Numbered from the stretch's first letter, positions 25,576 through 36,900 are shown. The stretch is 64,000 nt of DNA from Dasyornis broadbenti (GCA_013397935.1 VZRN01005169.1:496001-560000), one strand, 5' to 3'. Notes: generated by a model not told the origin, from the letters alone. A program made the numbers and translations.

Positions 25576-28054
25576 TGAATCCCACCGCATAAGAAATTAC
25601 TTCCTACCAATATTATAAAAATCTTTTCCTAGGTGATCTACAAAGGGAAATGCTCCTTGTATGTGAATGTCTCCCCATTCCCTCAACACAGTGAGAGTGA
25701 TCACATAAACCAAGGGTACTCAAAGATGCTTGAAAGTGACTGAATTATCACAGATTATCTACTTATTACTGTTAGTTAAATTAATATGCTTTATATTATA
25801 ATGTGCTGGAAGCATGCAAACATCTCCACTTCAAGCTGATGGCTAGTAATCTGTTAAGCCATGATAACTTCTGCTCTTGCAGTGCTTCTCCTTTCTTGAG
25901 AGAAAAGCTGAAACATTCGATGATGGTTTAACCAGTGACAGGTGACTGCTGCAGTGGCATAAATGAAATTTGCATGTCCTTGGCACTTGAGTCGGAGCAC
26001 ACCAAGACATCATTTTGAAATAAAGCAGAACATACATTTTAATGTCTTCAAACATCACAAAGATGTTTCAAAGAACAAACAGATCTTCTTCCCTTGGGGT
26101 TAAATGCTTCTTGAGATTTCCACCATCCAGATCCAGGGTCAGTTCAGTAGAGATGCTGGTGAAACCCAGCCCAAATCCCATCCTTGGAGGGTCTCATGCA
26201 CCTTCCAGAAAGGGGAAGCAGTTTTACCATGACCACAACCATCCTCCGCAGATGTTAAGTGGTATTTTCACACACTTCAGCTGATTGCTCAAGTGGTATG
26301 GAAGGCTTTTGCCATACAATCCCAGAGCAGCAGGGATGCCCAGGGATGTGGTCCCAGACATTAGGCTGCTTCTTTGAGTGTTTTCCTCCTGCTTTTTAGT
26401 GCATGTGACATCTCTGTGCTGTGTGCTTTTTAATCTTTAGAGGCCTCTCACCACCCCATGCCGCCAATCTCTCCCTCTCCGAGCCTTTTGATCAGAGCAC
26501 TTCCCCCTGCCATACCCATCAGTGTCAGTGGACAGGCGGCCCCATGGAACTGCTGGGGACATCCCCCATGGACAGTGACAAGCAGCTGATTTCCAGGCTG
26601 TACTTCCCTCCTGTATCTGTGCCCCCCTTCCCCTTATGCTGCCCCTTGCTTTCACCTGTAGAAGCAAAGGCTCAGAGCAAAGCTGCTCTCAAGGGAGCTG
26701 AGCTGGGAGTGGCTGTGAGCAATGTGGCACAGTGCTCCTTAGGACACCCTCTCCCTCCTGACCCCCAGGCAGGTGAGCAAATGATGTAGGGAATTACGAA
26801 CATTGAGGTAAATGGCCAGGATGGTGAAAAGAATGGGGATATTTCCTTTTTGTTTTGGTGGCTTTCCTTAAGGTGATGAATGAACCAAGCATCTCCTCTG
26901 ATACCTCTGCACCTGCCTGTTTTCCTCAACACCGCAAGAGTAGTCTGCCAGAGCTGTCTGTCTGTCTGTTAGATAAGATTGCTGGAGGAGGAGAGATATA
27001 TCAGTGAGGAAGATATTTCAGCTCCAACATTGTCCCAGTGCTCCCTCCAGTGCTTCTCCATTTCTTTGGACTAGGCTAGAATGACATTCAGGACTTGGTA
27101 TTTATTTATTTTATGGTATATAAAGTGTGCACAGGTAAATAGATAGCCAGAAAAATCCTTCTGTGGGTGTTTGTGTGACACCTCACACCTGGGAAATGTC
27201 CTGCTTGGGTCGATGGGGTCCCTGATGTGAGTGACTTCTCACATGGATATGGAAAGAGGAAAGAGAAAAATCATGTGAATGAACATTGCTGCAAGAGGAG
27301 CTTCAGGAGGAACTGTGCCTCAGCAGAGAACATAACCACCTTCACCTTATTAATAATTTTTTTTTTTTTTTTTTTAAGGAGGGAGAGGGTCATCTTGAAG
27401 CTATCTGGTGTCTGGGCTTTGCTAGAGCATAGTGCTTTAATGAAGGGCAGGGTTAGAAGCATTTTGTGGCTGAAGGAATTAAGGATGCTGGCTTGTACCC
27501 AGAGCTGAAACAAAAATTGCTGAGGGGCTTAAACCTGTTTTTAACCGGAGTATGTAGCCTGCCAGGCATAGTGAGAGATCAGCAATTTAATTATACAGGC
27601 CCTGGCATCCTGCTTCCCACTAAGTGCCTAAAACCCTTCTAAAGAGGCCCATTACCTTTCCTTTTTTTTTTTTGGTCTTGCATTAACTAGGCAATTCAGA
27701 GCAGCATAAAAACAGAAGAAGGACAGGGGTTCCCTCACAGAGATCTCGGGGTTTTATGGCTAAGTGCCTCCTGATGGGTCTGTCAGAGCATCCCACAGGA
27801 GCAAACCTGTCACTCCCCGCAGCGACCATTAGCTTTATCCCCAGCATCCCTGGAAGCCTTTTCTGTTTGTCCCCTCTTGAACTCACTGAGGAGAGCATGG
27901 GCTTTTCTCAGGCGCTGGCTGACTTTGAGAGAGAAAGAGGCAAAGTGAGCAGCCGGGCTCTGGGCACAGGGATTTGGGACAGAAAGCCTTGGCAGGAGCC
28001 TTCGGGGATGGCTGAGTGCTGCTTCACGTGGGAAACAGGGGAAAGGCAGGCAGA
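25576..28054. other. Mostly unique stretch, no gene established
   Basis: Contains a short (TGTC)n run near 26957, poly(T) runs at 27357-27375 and 27662-27673, and an open frame on the plus strand at about 26441-26769. That frame is bracketed by an acceptor-like ctttttaatctttag and a donor-like caggtgagc, but both strands are open there and the peptide is not recognised. No gene is called. Confidence 0.45.
27357..27375. repeat. Poly(T) run
   Basis: Nineteen consecutive T in unique sequence. Confidence 0.85.
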
Positions 28055-28106
28055 AAGCTGCTGAGAAACATGTGACATGCAAGCTGCTGAGAAACATGTG
28101 ACATGC
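28055..28106. repeat. 26-bp perfect tandem duplication
   Basis: The 26-base unit beginning aagctgctgagaaacatgtg occurs twice in succession without mismatch (28055-28080 and 28081-28106). A partial third copy (aacctgctgag) follows. It lies inside a long open frame of the minus strand that otherwise shows no protein-like features. Confidence 0.92.
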
Positions 28107-28117
28107 AACCTGCTGAG

Positions 28118-29837
28118 CTCCAAAAGGCTGTTTGAAATAGGGAGCCAGGAGGAAGAAGTGGCAGACAGGGCCTTTTTGTCTTTTTTGTTCACAGGAAGCA
28201 GGTTTGTTAAGGATTGTGAGCTCCCATACCATAAGCAATAAATTCTCTGCAATAGTTTTGCTTTCCAGCATCGCCTGTGGAGCGTTTTCAGACAGTCCTG
28301 CTTCACAGATGCTCTTCAGAGGTGGGAGCTGACTTGTGTTACTAGTGCAAGTCCATCCATGCATGTAGCCATCGCAGTCCCCTTGGTTTTCTGGGACTGT
28401 TTTGGTGTCTCCAGGTTCCAGTCTGCTCTGCTCTCCCAACACCACTCACTCACCATTCCCAGCCAGGCACTCACTGATCCACAGTGTCTGGGTCCCACTG
28501 TTGTATGTACCAGAGCTTGCTTTGGCAGTAAGGTTCCTGCTAAGGAGTGCAGGGAGCAGGTACCGCATACTTTTAACAGGTATATTCCTGATAAATGCCC
28601 TCATGACTCCGAAAAGCAGTGATTTTGCCATCCCCTACATCTTTGTACATGTTTCTTTGTACAAAGGGCAGAGCTGGGCTCCATTCAGACCTTGGAGCAC
28701 CAGGCTGCTGCTGTCAGAGTTGTTGGCTGTGTTACTTAAACTCCTTTAAATACCAGAGCAAAGACATCTACTTTGCAGGCAGAAAAGGAAATCTTGCAAG
28801 AATGTAATGGAGTGCAATCAGTGACGGATTTGTCATCTCTGTTCCGTGGCTGAGGCAAAGCACCGTGATAGATGAGACCGTGGCCTCTTCAAGCTATTTT
28901 TAGGTCGTGCTGAGCCAGGCTTTAATTTCTGGGACAGGGAGGGAGAACTCCATTTCTCTTTCATCAGTCCCTTGACCCTGGGGGTCAGCCTGGTTGGGGT
29001 CATGCTGGGGTAGGGAGAGGATGCAAGACACCAATGGCACTGATTGAGGTGCTGCAGTCTCCCCAGTGCCTGATTTGTGTGAGCTGATCGCACCTTCAGA
29101 GGTGAGCCATACTCCAGATTTGGGATTGGAAAGTCATTTCCCCCAGTTGTATTATCAGGTGTTTCACCTTTACGTGGTGTGTCTTCCAGTCTGATCCCTG
29201 GAACCCTCTGGGAAATCTTTTGGTTGTGTGGGAGCATTGGCAATCCATTGGTGCTTTCTGCTGTGGTTTCCAGCCTTCTTTGCAATTGAATGTTGGTGGG
29301 TTTTGTGATGATGGGAAGATGTCCTCTGTGTCTTAGCCAGGTGAGGCCCACGGAGAATGGTATCCCTCTGGGATTCTCACACTCCCTGGACCCTTCCTAA
29401 AGCCTTGACTCCTTCAACTAAGAGATTATCTGGCCTCAACAGACTTAGTCATAAAAAAGATTTTTTACCCTTCACTATTCTGGGGAGGATCATTAAAGTG
29501 CAATGAAGTATAAAAAAACTAGGAGGCCATGAGAAACAGACAAAACAGTATTTTAGGTTTTGGGTTCTATAGTTGGAGGATTTTTTTTAGCAAATAAAAT
29601 CATGCTGAGGTTTGATTCATGTTTTTTTAATTCCTCAGAAGTCTGCAGTGTCATTCTCCTGGTCTGGCATCCTAATTCAAATTGAAATACATAAAGCCAA
29701 AAGGAGTGTGTCAAGGAGTTTCTCTAGCTTTCATCATCTTTTTTTTTCCATCAGCAGACGCCATCCTTTTTGAACTGGCTGGCAGTGTGTGAAAAGGAAC
29801 AGAGGGAAGGGCTTGGTAATCAAATGTTAATGAGATT
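28118..29837. other. Unique stretch with a long but unconvincing minus-strand frame
   Basis: A minus-strand frame of about 188 codons is open between 28833 and 29400. Its translation begins at a GTG, lacks an ATG near the start, and has no recognised domain. A frame of this length is expected about once by chance in a 64-kb window. CpG is somewhat retained at 28822-28912. No repeat is recognised. Confidence 0.45.
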
Positions 29838-29843
29838 TTTATT
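29838..29843 (-). terminator. AATAAA polyadenylation-signal motif on the minus strand
   Basis: The plus strand reads tttatt within gagatttttattattg, giving aataataaaaatctc on the minus strand. It lies about 150 bases downstream of the stop codon of the candidate terminal exon at 29994-30161. AATAAA is common by chance in AT-rich DNA. Its value rests only on the match in strand and distance. Confidence 0.25.
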
Positions 29844-29993
29844 ATTGTTTTCAGTGGTATTGGGATAGAACCTTTATGCATGTAATAACAGCTTAACATT
29901 CAACTACAGAAACTTGCTCTTACCAAGCTTGTAACAACTCACTGCAGCGCACAAGCAGTGCCTGGCCTTTAGGACAAATTAACAGCTATCAAT

Positions 29994-30161
29994 TCATGCT
30001 GCCAGCAGCTGGAGACACACCATAAGAGGAGCTGTATCTTTACCAAATAAAAAGGATATGAAAAAATACGCGAGGATGAGGCACAAGCTCCCGCGGCTCT
30101 GCAGACCCCCGCCGCGGGTGCCGGCCGAGCTCAGGGTCTGCACTCCCCTGCCAAAGGTGAG
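29994..30161 (-). other. Candidate terminal coding exon in a CpG-rich patch (strand uncertain)
   Basis: The core at 30068-30135 is about 70-75% G+C with around ten CpGs, in a window that is otherwise CpG-poor. On the minus strand, a long pyrimidine-rich tract ending in ggtgccagcag precedes 30161. The frame that follows (CTC ACC TTT GGC AGG GGA) is open to a TGA at 29994-29996. It ends in a hydrophobic segment (SLCLILAYFFISFLF) that could be a membrane or anchor segment. A second minus frame is also open until a stop near 30040. On the plus strand the same DNA offers an ATG at 30076 and 27 codons (MRHKLPRLCRPPP...) up to a consensus donor gtgagc at 30157. Strand and identity are therefore unresolved. 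It may also be a very small CpG island. Confidence 0.3.
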
Positions 30162-31021
30162 CTGCTGGCACCAGGGTGGAGGTGGGTGCCAGGGGATGTG
30201 GAGGGCCGGGATGGTGGGGTAAAGTTTGATTAAGGACTTCTGTAGGAGTTTCCCAAAACTGAAATTTTTGAAGATGGGGAAGGGAGGGGGATAGCATGAG
30301 ATGGGGATTTTGGGATCTCTTCCCTGTGGGATGAAGTCCTCTGGGACATCCTCTCCCCAAGTGAAATGAGAGGGTGCTTCACTACATGAAATCTCTTCAA
30401 ATTCATGCTGGAAGGACAAGAAGAGGCTCCAGGGGCTGCTGAAAGTGGTCAGCTGGGAGCAGGTTGAAAAAACGTCCTCCCTAATCCCCATCTGTGGTCA
30501 GCAGAGGCACAGGTTTCTGCTCCAATCTGCCTCTAGAGAAATCTCTTTCTCTCTCTGACACTGCAGAGCAGTTGCCTTTACGGGGGGGTTAAAATCACTG
30601 AAGATCTCCCTGCTCCCTCTGTCCTCCATCACCTCTACAGCATTATTTTATCCTGTGCATATTTTAGAGTTTCAGGACATTGTTTCTCCTTGAGTCACCA
30701 AACTCTGCTGTCCAAAAGCCCATGAGTCACATAGCAGGAAACACTGCAAATGTTTCTAAATTTTCAGCTGCACAGAGTGCCAGGGAAATACCCTGGAAGT
30801 GCCCAAGGATAATTTCTGTGAGTGGTGTTCCATGTGAGCTAGAGGAGGAAGGAGGCAAGGGGATGTGAAGTCCAGTGGTTTGAGCACAGGTTGTTATTTT
30901 AGTACTTTTAGATGCATTGGGTTCCTCTGTGTCTCTGTGTATCTCACCGTGAGTGGCACTTGTGAGCTGAGAGCATCGTACCTGCCACAGGCAGGTTAAT
31001 TGACTTCTGCTTCCAACATAC
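30162..31021. other. Sequence between two candidate exons
   Basis: Pyrimidine- or purine-rich in parts. The plus-strand gggatgtgg/ggtggaggtgggtgcc region is the complement of the acceptor tract of the preceding feature. Minus-strand frames of 106-185 codons extend through it without protein-like composition. If the flanking exons belong to one transcript, this is an intron of about 860 bases. Confidence 0.4.
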
Positions 31022-31235
31022 CTGGGAATCTCGGAGTGAGGTGGAGGAATGTCCCGTATTCGCTGTAGCAGACATGGGTGATAAAACCCATCAGCAAACA
31101 TAGTGTGATGGAAATGGCCTTGGCAGCGCAAAGCCCCTCTGTGTGGACTCCAGCCACACGGGTAGCAGCGATGAGAGCTGCTGTTTGCATCGCCAGGGCC
31201 CCAATCCTCTTGCTGTGCCAGACGTTGTAGAAATG
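31022..31235 (-). other. Candidate coding exon, unidentified membrane-type peptide
   Basis: Both splice sites are good on the minus strand: an acceptor (tcataattctgcttttag) ends at 31236 and a donor (cag|gtatgt) begins at 31021. The 214 bases between are open in the frame CAT TTC TAC AAC GTC TGG CAC AGC (71 codons plus one base, so the donor is in phase 1). At least seven CpGs are kept and third positions are clearly enriched in C and G compared with the flanks, which is what a conserved coding exon looks like in CpG-depleted DNA. The peptide has an internal ATG (GALAMQTAALIAATRVAG) and a hydrophobic segment (AISITLCLLMGFITHVCYS) that could be a transmembrane helix or signal anchor, followed by EYGTFLHLTPRFP. 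No family is recognised, and it may be a first coding exon. The alternative is a chance frame: a second frame of 185 codons is open through the same DNA. Confidence 0.4.
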
Positions 31236-33028
31236 CTAAAAGCAGAATTATGAGCATGCATCTCCAGGGTACCATAAATATCATTTTTAATTAACTGGCA
31301 ATTCTACAGAGGAGACTTTGTGCAGTTCTGTGAGACATGGGAACAAAGTTCAGCCTGTCCCTGTGACAGAGCTCCAAATTTCCCCTGCACTTTCCCAACC
31401 CAATACTAGCAAACAGATGTGCTCTGTGCCTCCTATTTATGCGCTCCCAAGAAATTAGCACCCCATTAAGCTACACAATGCAGTGCATTTATTTTTATTT
31501 CACTGTGCTACAGCCTTTCAGTGGTAACTCCACATTATTTCATACTGGAATCAAATCCAGACTGGCATCAAGGGCTTCTTAAATCAAGAGCGTATGAGGG
31601 TATGAATTTTGTGCAGCAGAACTAGTGCCTATAACTTAAGATAAAGTAAGATAAAGCAGCTGCCAAGCTGCAAAGTCCAGTGTTTGACTCGGGTCCAAAA
31701 GGGAATGGACAGAGAGTAAGATTTAATTTCCAAATACCTGAAGCTGGGACTGTGATTTGTTTGCAGACTCATTTTAAGGCAATAAACAGCTATATTTATA
31801 TCTCCTGAATGTGCCTATTATTTCAAGATCTCACCCACCAACTGAAAGCAACATGACAAAGCAGCACTGTAGGGAGCCAAAAATTGTATAAAAACCAATT
31901 GATCCATTATAGATGCAGTCTCAGGCAAGCTCAGTCTATTTTTAATCATTTTAATAATGCAGCTGATTTGCTACATCAAGGAGGGAAGCTGAAGTGGGAT
32001 CCCTCACAGCGAGCTAAATAATAGACTCATGTGGCTCAGTGGCATCTGGACATCTCCAAGGGTGTGTGTGGCTCAGCCATCTCCCAGGGAAATGCTGTCA
32101 CTGCAGCAGCCCTGCCCAGCAGGTCACCTTGAGATGTGGGAGGCCCCAGAGACAAATGGATTCTGCTTTGGGAAAGCAAGGGAAGAAGCCAGGGGGACAT
32201 TGAATTGTGGGAAGTGGGATTAGAAAAGGGGAGGGTTTATCAACAGTGTTTAAAAGGTGCATTTCTATTGCTGTGATTTGGGCAGATGGATTGTGATGCA
32301 GGTTGCTGCCATGCAGGGCAGATTTGGGCATGCATAGCCAGCCTAGGAGACTCTGATTCCTCCATGTTCTCCATGTTCTCCATGACCACAGCCCTCTCTC
32401 TCTCCACTTGAAAGAGAAAAAACCCATCTAAGGGACACCCACTCAGCTTATTTGTGCCAAATGGCTCCTTCATCCTTGGGTGGTTTGTTTGGCCCTGGGG
32501 AAAGTCTGGAAGAAAGAAAATATGAAGTTTCCCTTCCCTTGCCCAGAGTGGCCTTTAAATGAAAGCGCATGTGAGAGGGACAGAACACAGATGCCTTCTA
32601 GCCCAAGGGTGGCTTTTAGGGCGCTCAGTTAAATCATGAAAATACAACAATGTCTTAGCTACAGAGAGTGGTGGGAGGCCATCAAGGAGAGAGGGACCAC
32701 CCATGAGGAGCAATGCTGTGGGGACAGTGAAAAAAGTCAGCCAGCAGCAGCTATGCCCAGGAAGAAGATGAGAGGTTGGTTGAATATAGCGACAATAAAA
32801 CAGAAATTATAGCCACATTTTTTTTACTTGAAAGCTGAGTGCTCTGCGGCACCTGGGTGTCTTCAGAGGCAGGATGATCCAGGACTCCATTTTGCTGACT
32901 CTAAGCTCGCTTCATAACGCATACAGGAATGTTGCTGTTAAAGGCTGTAAAAAGGCCAGGACAAACCTTGATGCTAAACCTGCCACGGCAGTGGGACTCT
33001 GGTCATTGCTTTTCTTCCCTGCAATACC
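31236..33028. other. Unique stretch, no gene seen
   Basis: Contains a 9-base unit (tccatgttc) repeated about 2.7 times at 32361-32384. From about 32846 CpG density rises into the block described next. No interspersed repeat or RNA gene is recognised. Confidence 0.5.
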
Positions 33029-33181
33029 TCAGAGCTGCTGGCGTCTCCCATACGGAGACTTCCTTATAAAAACGTTTGTCTTGTTGTCGTGTGGAAGCGG
33101 AATTCTTTCTCCGTTATGGAGCCATGTCAATCCCACTGAGGGCAAGAGGTCAGGAATGGGACTCCCACGCTCATTCTTCAT
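33029..33181 (-). other. Short CpG-retaining open frame, 50 codons, unidentified
   Basis: On the minus strand an ATG at 33181 opens 50 codons ending in TGA at 33029. The peptide is hydrophilic and basic (for example LTWLHNGERIPLPHDNKTN and then RKSPYGRRQQL). Two acceptor-like sites lie at or just inside its start (gtgctgccag before the ATG, ttgccctcag before the GLTWL part). About six CpGs remain in 140 bases, in codon-compatible places. On the plus strand the same DNA contains TATAAAA at 33065-33071, so the conservation-like signal could instead be regulatory. No protein family is recognised. Confidence 0.2.
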
Positions 33182-33520
33182 CTGGCAGCACAGGCCAGCC
33201 CCAGCCTGGCAAATCCCTCAGACGGAAGCAGTGTCTCCTCCATCCCATTGCCAGTGAGGCCTGATGGACATGTGGGACATCAGCTGGCCCACTAAGCAGC
33301 CCCAGATGTGTTGTAGCCCTGCCTGGCAGTGCACTGTGTACCTGAAGGCCTGTCCCACAGTTTAGGATGGGGAGAAGTTCTTGAAGGAAAGGAATATTTT
33401 GCCCTCTCCATGTCACTCACCATCATTCTGTAGGTCTCTTTCTCCATCTTTTTTTTCCTGTGGACCAAAGAGTCCACTTTGCTTATTCAATCATTTCTTT
33501 ACAGAAGCCTTTTTTCTACA
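33182..33520. other. Unique spacer, nothing recognised
   Basis: GC-moderate sequence with short open frames on both strands. No repeat or regulatory motif stands out. Confidence 0.5.
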
Positions 33521-33998
33521 TTTAATCATCTTTATTGCCTTTCCTTGAATCCTGCCCCTCATCTTTATGTCTTTTCTAGAGATAAAGGGATCAAAAGACA
33601 GTATTCAAGGTGTAAGTGAACCCTGGTTTGATTCAGTGGCATATTAATAGTCTCTTTTACTTGCCCCTTGGTAAATGTTAATATTTTATTTGCTTATTCC
33701 ACCACTACCAAGCAATGAACTGATGTTTCACAGAATTATTATAATACAAATATCTTACTCCTGAGTGAGCCCAGAGCCCATAATCTTATACGTGAAGTTC
33801 AGAACATTTTTCCTGCCGTGAACATTACTTCACATTTGGCTACATTAAATTTAATTAGCTGTTTTATTGCTCGTTTACTTAGTCTCATCGTATCTTTCGG
33901 CAGGCCCTTGTTCTCACTAGCCTGAATACCACAGTGCCACCTGGAAACTGTGCTCCCTCACTTTTCTCCCTCTTTCACAGGCTGTTAATAGGTAGACT
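33521..33998 (-). mobile_element. Ancient CR1 LINE internal fragment (antisense), strongly diverged
   Basis: The plus strand preserves, in order, tttaatcatctttattgcct, cagtattcaaggtgtaagtg, tggcatattaatagtctctt, cattacttcacatttggcta, cattaaatttaattagctgt, cttagtctcatcgtatcttt and gcctgaataccacagtgcca. This order matches the antisense ORF2 region of the old amniote CR1 type ('cagtattcaagatgtgggcg ... gcatttatcaacattgaatttcatctgcc'). Identity is low and indels are frequent. It lacks the 3' end and complements, in consensus position, the old copy at 25.1 kb. The two are probably separate insertions. Confidence 0.7.
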
Positions 33999-36900
33999 AG
34001 TGTGAGTACCCAGCCAGATTCCTGGAGAAAGATAAAACACCATCTCCCTGCTCATTGCCTTGACTGTAAGGACTCCAGGTTTACAGGATTCCATCTCTGG
34101 AGATATATCACAGCTGGATGCCTTCATCAGATGAGGATGTTGCATTTCATCCTGGATCACAGATTTGAAGTTAGGCCATAGGTTGATGTCCAGCCTTTGA
34201 TGCAGCATTTCATTAATGAATTCATTGGAAAATTATCATCAAGGCCTTCAGCTGACATTGAAAGCTGCTGCAGGATGGAGCTGACTTTACAGCACCATGA
34301 ACCAAGGTGAGGGTAGATGGCTGTGCCCTGGGCCAGCTGGAGCCTGAGAGGCTTCACACAGAGCTTCAGACTCAGTGAATTACCACAATCCACCCTGGAG
34401 GTGTCGGGTTGATCAGTTCCTATGTCCAGGTTTTTGTGTGGGAAGGAAGACTGGAAATGGAAGGAAGGTTTTGGAAGCTGATTCTTCCCTGTCATCCAAG
34501 TTTACCAAGAGGATGGAATGTCTCTCTTCACCTTCCCCAAGGAGAACAACTTCATGCTTGGTTGCTCTCAAGAGGAGAAAACACAGAAAACCCTGTGGAG
34601 GAGATCAAAAAGACTCATCTTCAAATCCTCACCTTGATTATTTAGAGCAAAAAAGTTTATAGAAGTTCATAGTTGGGTAGAACGACGGCCTGACCTGCCA
34701 CAGCTGAATTGGAGCCCATCCCACACTTGTGGGATGACAAAGGCACTGCCCCAAATGGATTTTCACCCGTATTTGTCGCACATGTTCATAATCCACAATT
34801 ACTGAAGCCTTGGCCCCTTGGCTAGAGCAGTGGAGGAGACCCAGGATGCCTTTCCTGGTGGGCTCCATGACCCAGGGATGTTTTTTTGCTTCGTGGACAA
34901 ACAGCCTTCCTGTTCTCTCTACACTCCTCAGCTCCCATCTTTGCAAACTGAGCTGGCCCAAACATAACATCCTGGGACTAATTAAACTCAGATTAGCTCA
35001 TTAACCCTTTCTTGTCCTCACTTAGTAAACGTTTTGTTCTGTTTTTACACTCCTGTCTTTGTAAGCCAGTGCTTACAGGACAACTCTTTCTTACCATCGC
35101 CAACCAACTTCACCCCTGGAACTCCCCAAAGAAAACAATTCTGGGACCAAGGGTGTCCCCAGATAACATCTCAGCTTTTGAAAACCAGCATATTTTGCTA
35201 AAATCTCATTTTGGCAAAAATGCTATAATAATCTTCCCTTTTGAGCTCTTTTCTGGTATCTTATTCCCAAATGGTCAAAGAAAACTAGCAAGGAAGTGAG
35301 GAGAAAATGTGGGTGTAGAAGAACATCCTGTTCTACACAAATACCCTGGTGTGTTGTCAGATGGATTCTCTGCTTTAAATAGAAGAGGTCTCATGCTTGC
35401 AAAGGCCGAAGAAATACATTCTTAGAAATTAGAAAACATGGAAATAATGATATAATAAAGGAACTGTTTGGACCTACTGCATGAAAGAATCCACCAGGTT
35501 AGAGCTTCCCATTGTCATATGCAATCTCATTTCTGCGTGCACTTGTAATGCATATGCACAGAGGTTTTGGAAAAAATCTCTGGGGAACTCAGAGAAATTC
35601 TGTCTCTTGTTTACTGTACTTGAGAGGCTATCTCCATAAAAAAGGTCACTTGGGGTAAGCAACACTGAAGCAAGAGCTACAAGAAATCCAATGGGATAAA
35701 TTCAGAGCTTTTATGTGTTTGAAGAAGTTCTTCTGCTTAGATCTGATTTTGTGACTCTGGTTTCTGCTATTTGCTTTTTCAAGAGATTGAGTGAAACAAC
35801 TTTCTGCACATTGGTGCCTTTTTTTTTCACAATGAATATAATTTTACCACAGCCACACCAACTATTTTGGTTATCACCGAAACAAGATGATTCTTTTTTC
35901 TCTACTTCACATTTTCAGTATTTTAGACTTTTTTCCCATTGTGCTTTGCCTTGAATCTGAAATTTTATTTCAATTTGAAGGAAAAAAGGGAAGAGATACA
36001 CTCTTGCATAGAAAATGCTCTGTAAACTGGGAGTCAGGAAAATTCCACTGGACTTTCAGCAAAGCAACTTTGCACAGCAACAGCATTTTTTACCCAGACT
36101 TCTGACCATCTCTACAGACAGTTAATATTGATCAGCAGGAGAATTGCTAAGCTGAATATTGCAACTGCAAGAGCCTAAGAGCTGCTATATCAGTATATAT
36201 TATTGTAATAATGGAATACCAGGCCATGGAAAGCTGAGCCTGGCTGAGAACCCGGGAATCCATTCATCCTCCTTGCCATCACCTGTGGAGCACATGATGG
36301 TTTCAGTGCCAGGTGTCTCTTGAGTGGGCATCAGGGGAGCCATTATGCATTCCCTTAAGCCATTTTCTTGTGCCTGACACTATTTTCTCCACCAGTTTTG
36401 AAATAATCTTGAAATTCATCTTTGTGAAGACAAAAATGAGCCTGTGTTGGAGTCAAAGAGTCTGTCACATGGACACTGCGTTCTGACCCTGGAAGATGTC
36501 TCCTGTTGTTTATCTCTGTAACCAGCACAATGCAGCTACAGGGACCGTCAAGGGGCACCAGTGACATGCTTGCCCTGTGCTATTGCACAGAGAGAGCCTA
36601 CAGAAAAGGATCTTTAATTTCATATCTCAGTATTTAACACTTAGCCTTTGTGCAGTAAATGGGGTGGGGAGGACAGAAGCGATCATGTGTTTGATTCCAG
36701 TAAAGTTCTTGTTGTGGTCAGACTGGTTGGACAGTAGTTGGGTCAATTAGAAGTGGACAAATGCATGATTCAGTCCTGCTGGACCACTGCTGGCTAGTCT
36801 GACACAGCCCAAACACTGCTTTCTGTGGGCCAGGGATCTGCAGAAGGACAGTCATGCATCCTTGTACCCAGCCTGGCTGTGTAGAAACCATAAATTCCTG

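Noticed and set aside
27810..28445. Longest open frame of the window (211 codons, minus strand)
   Set aside because: Random-looking composition, no domain, spans a recent 26-bp tandem duplication, and other frames are open in the same DNA. A frame of this length is expected about once by chance in 64 kb.
28833..29400. Minus-strand frame of about 188 codons
   Set aside because: It starts at GTG with no ATG nearby, has no splice sites or recognised domain, and its length is near the chance expectation. A weak resemblance of its start (GLTWL) to the frame at 33.1 kb is only about 18 of 30 bases and probably coincidental.
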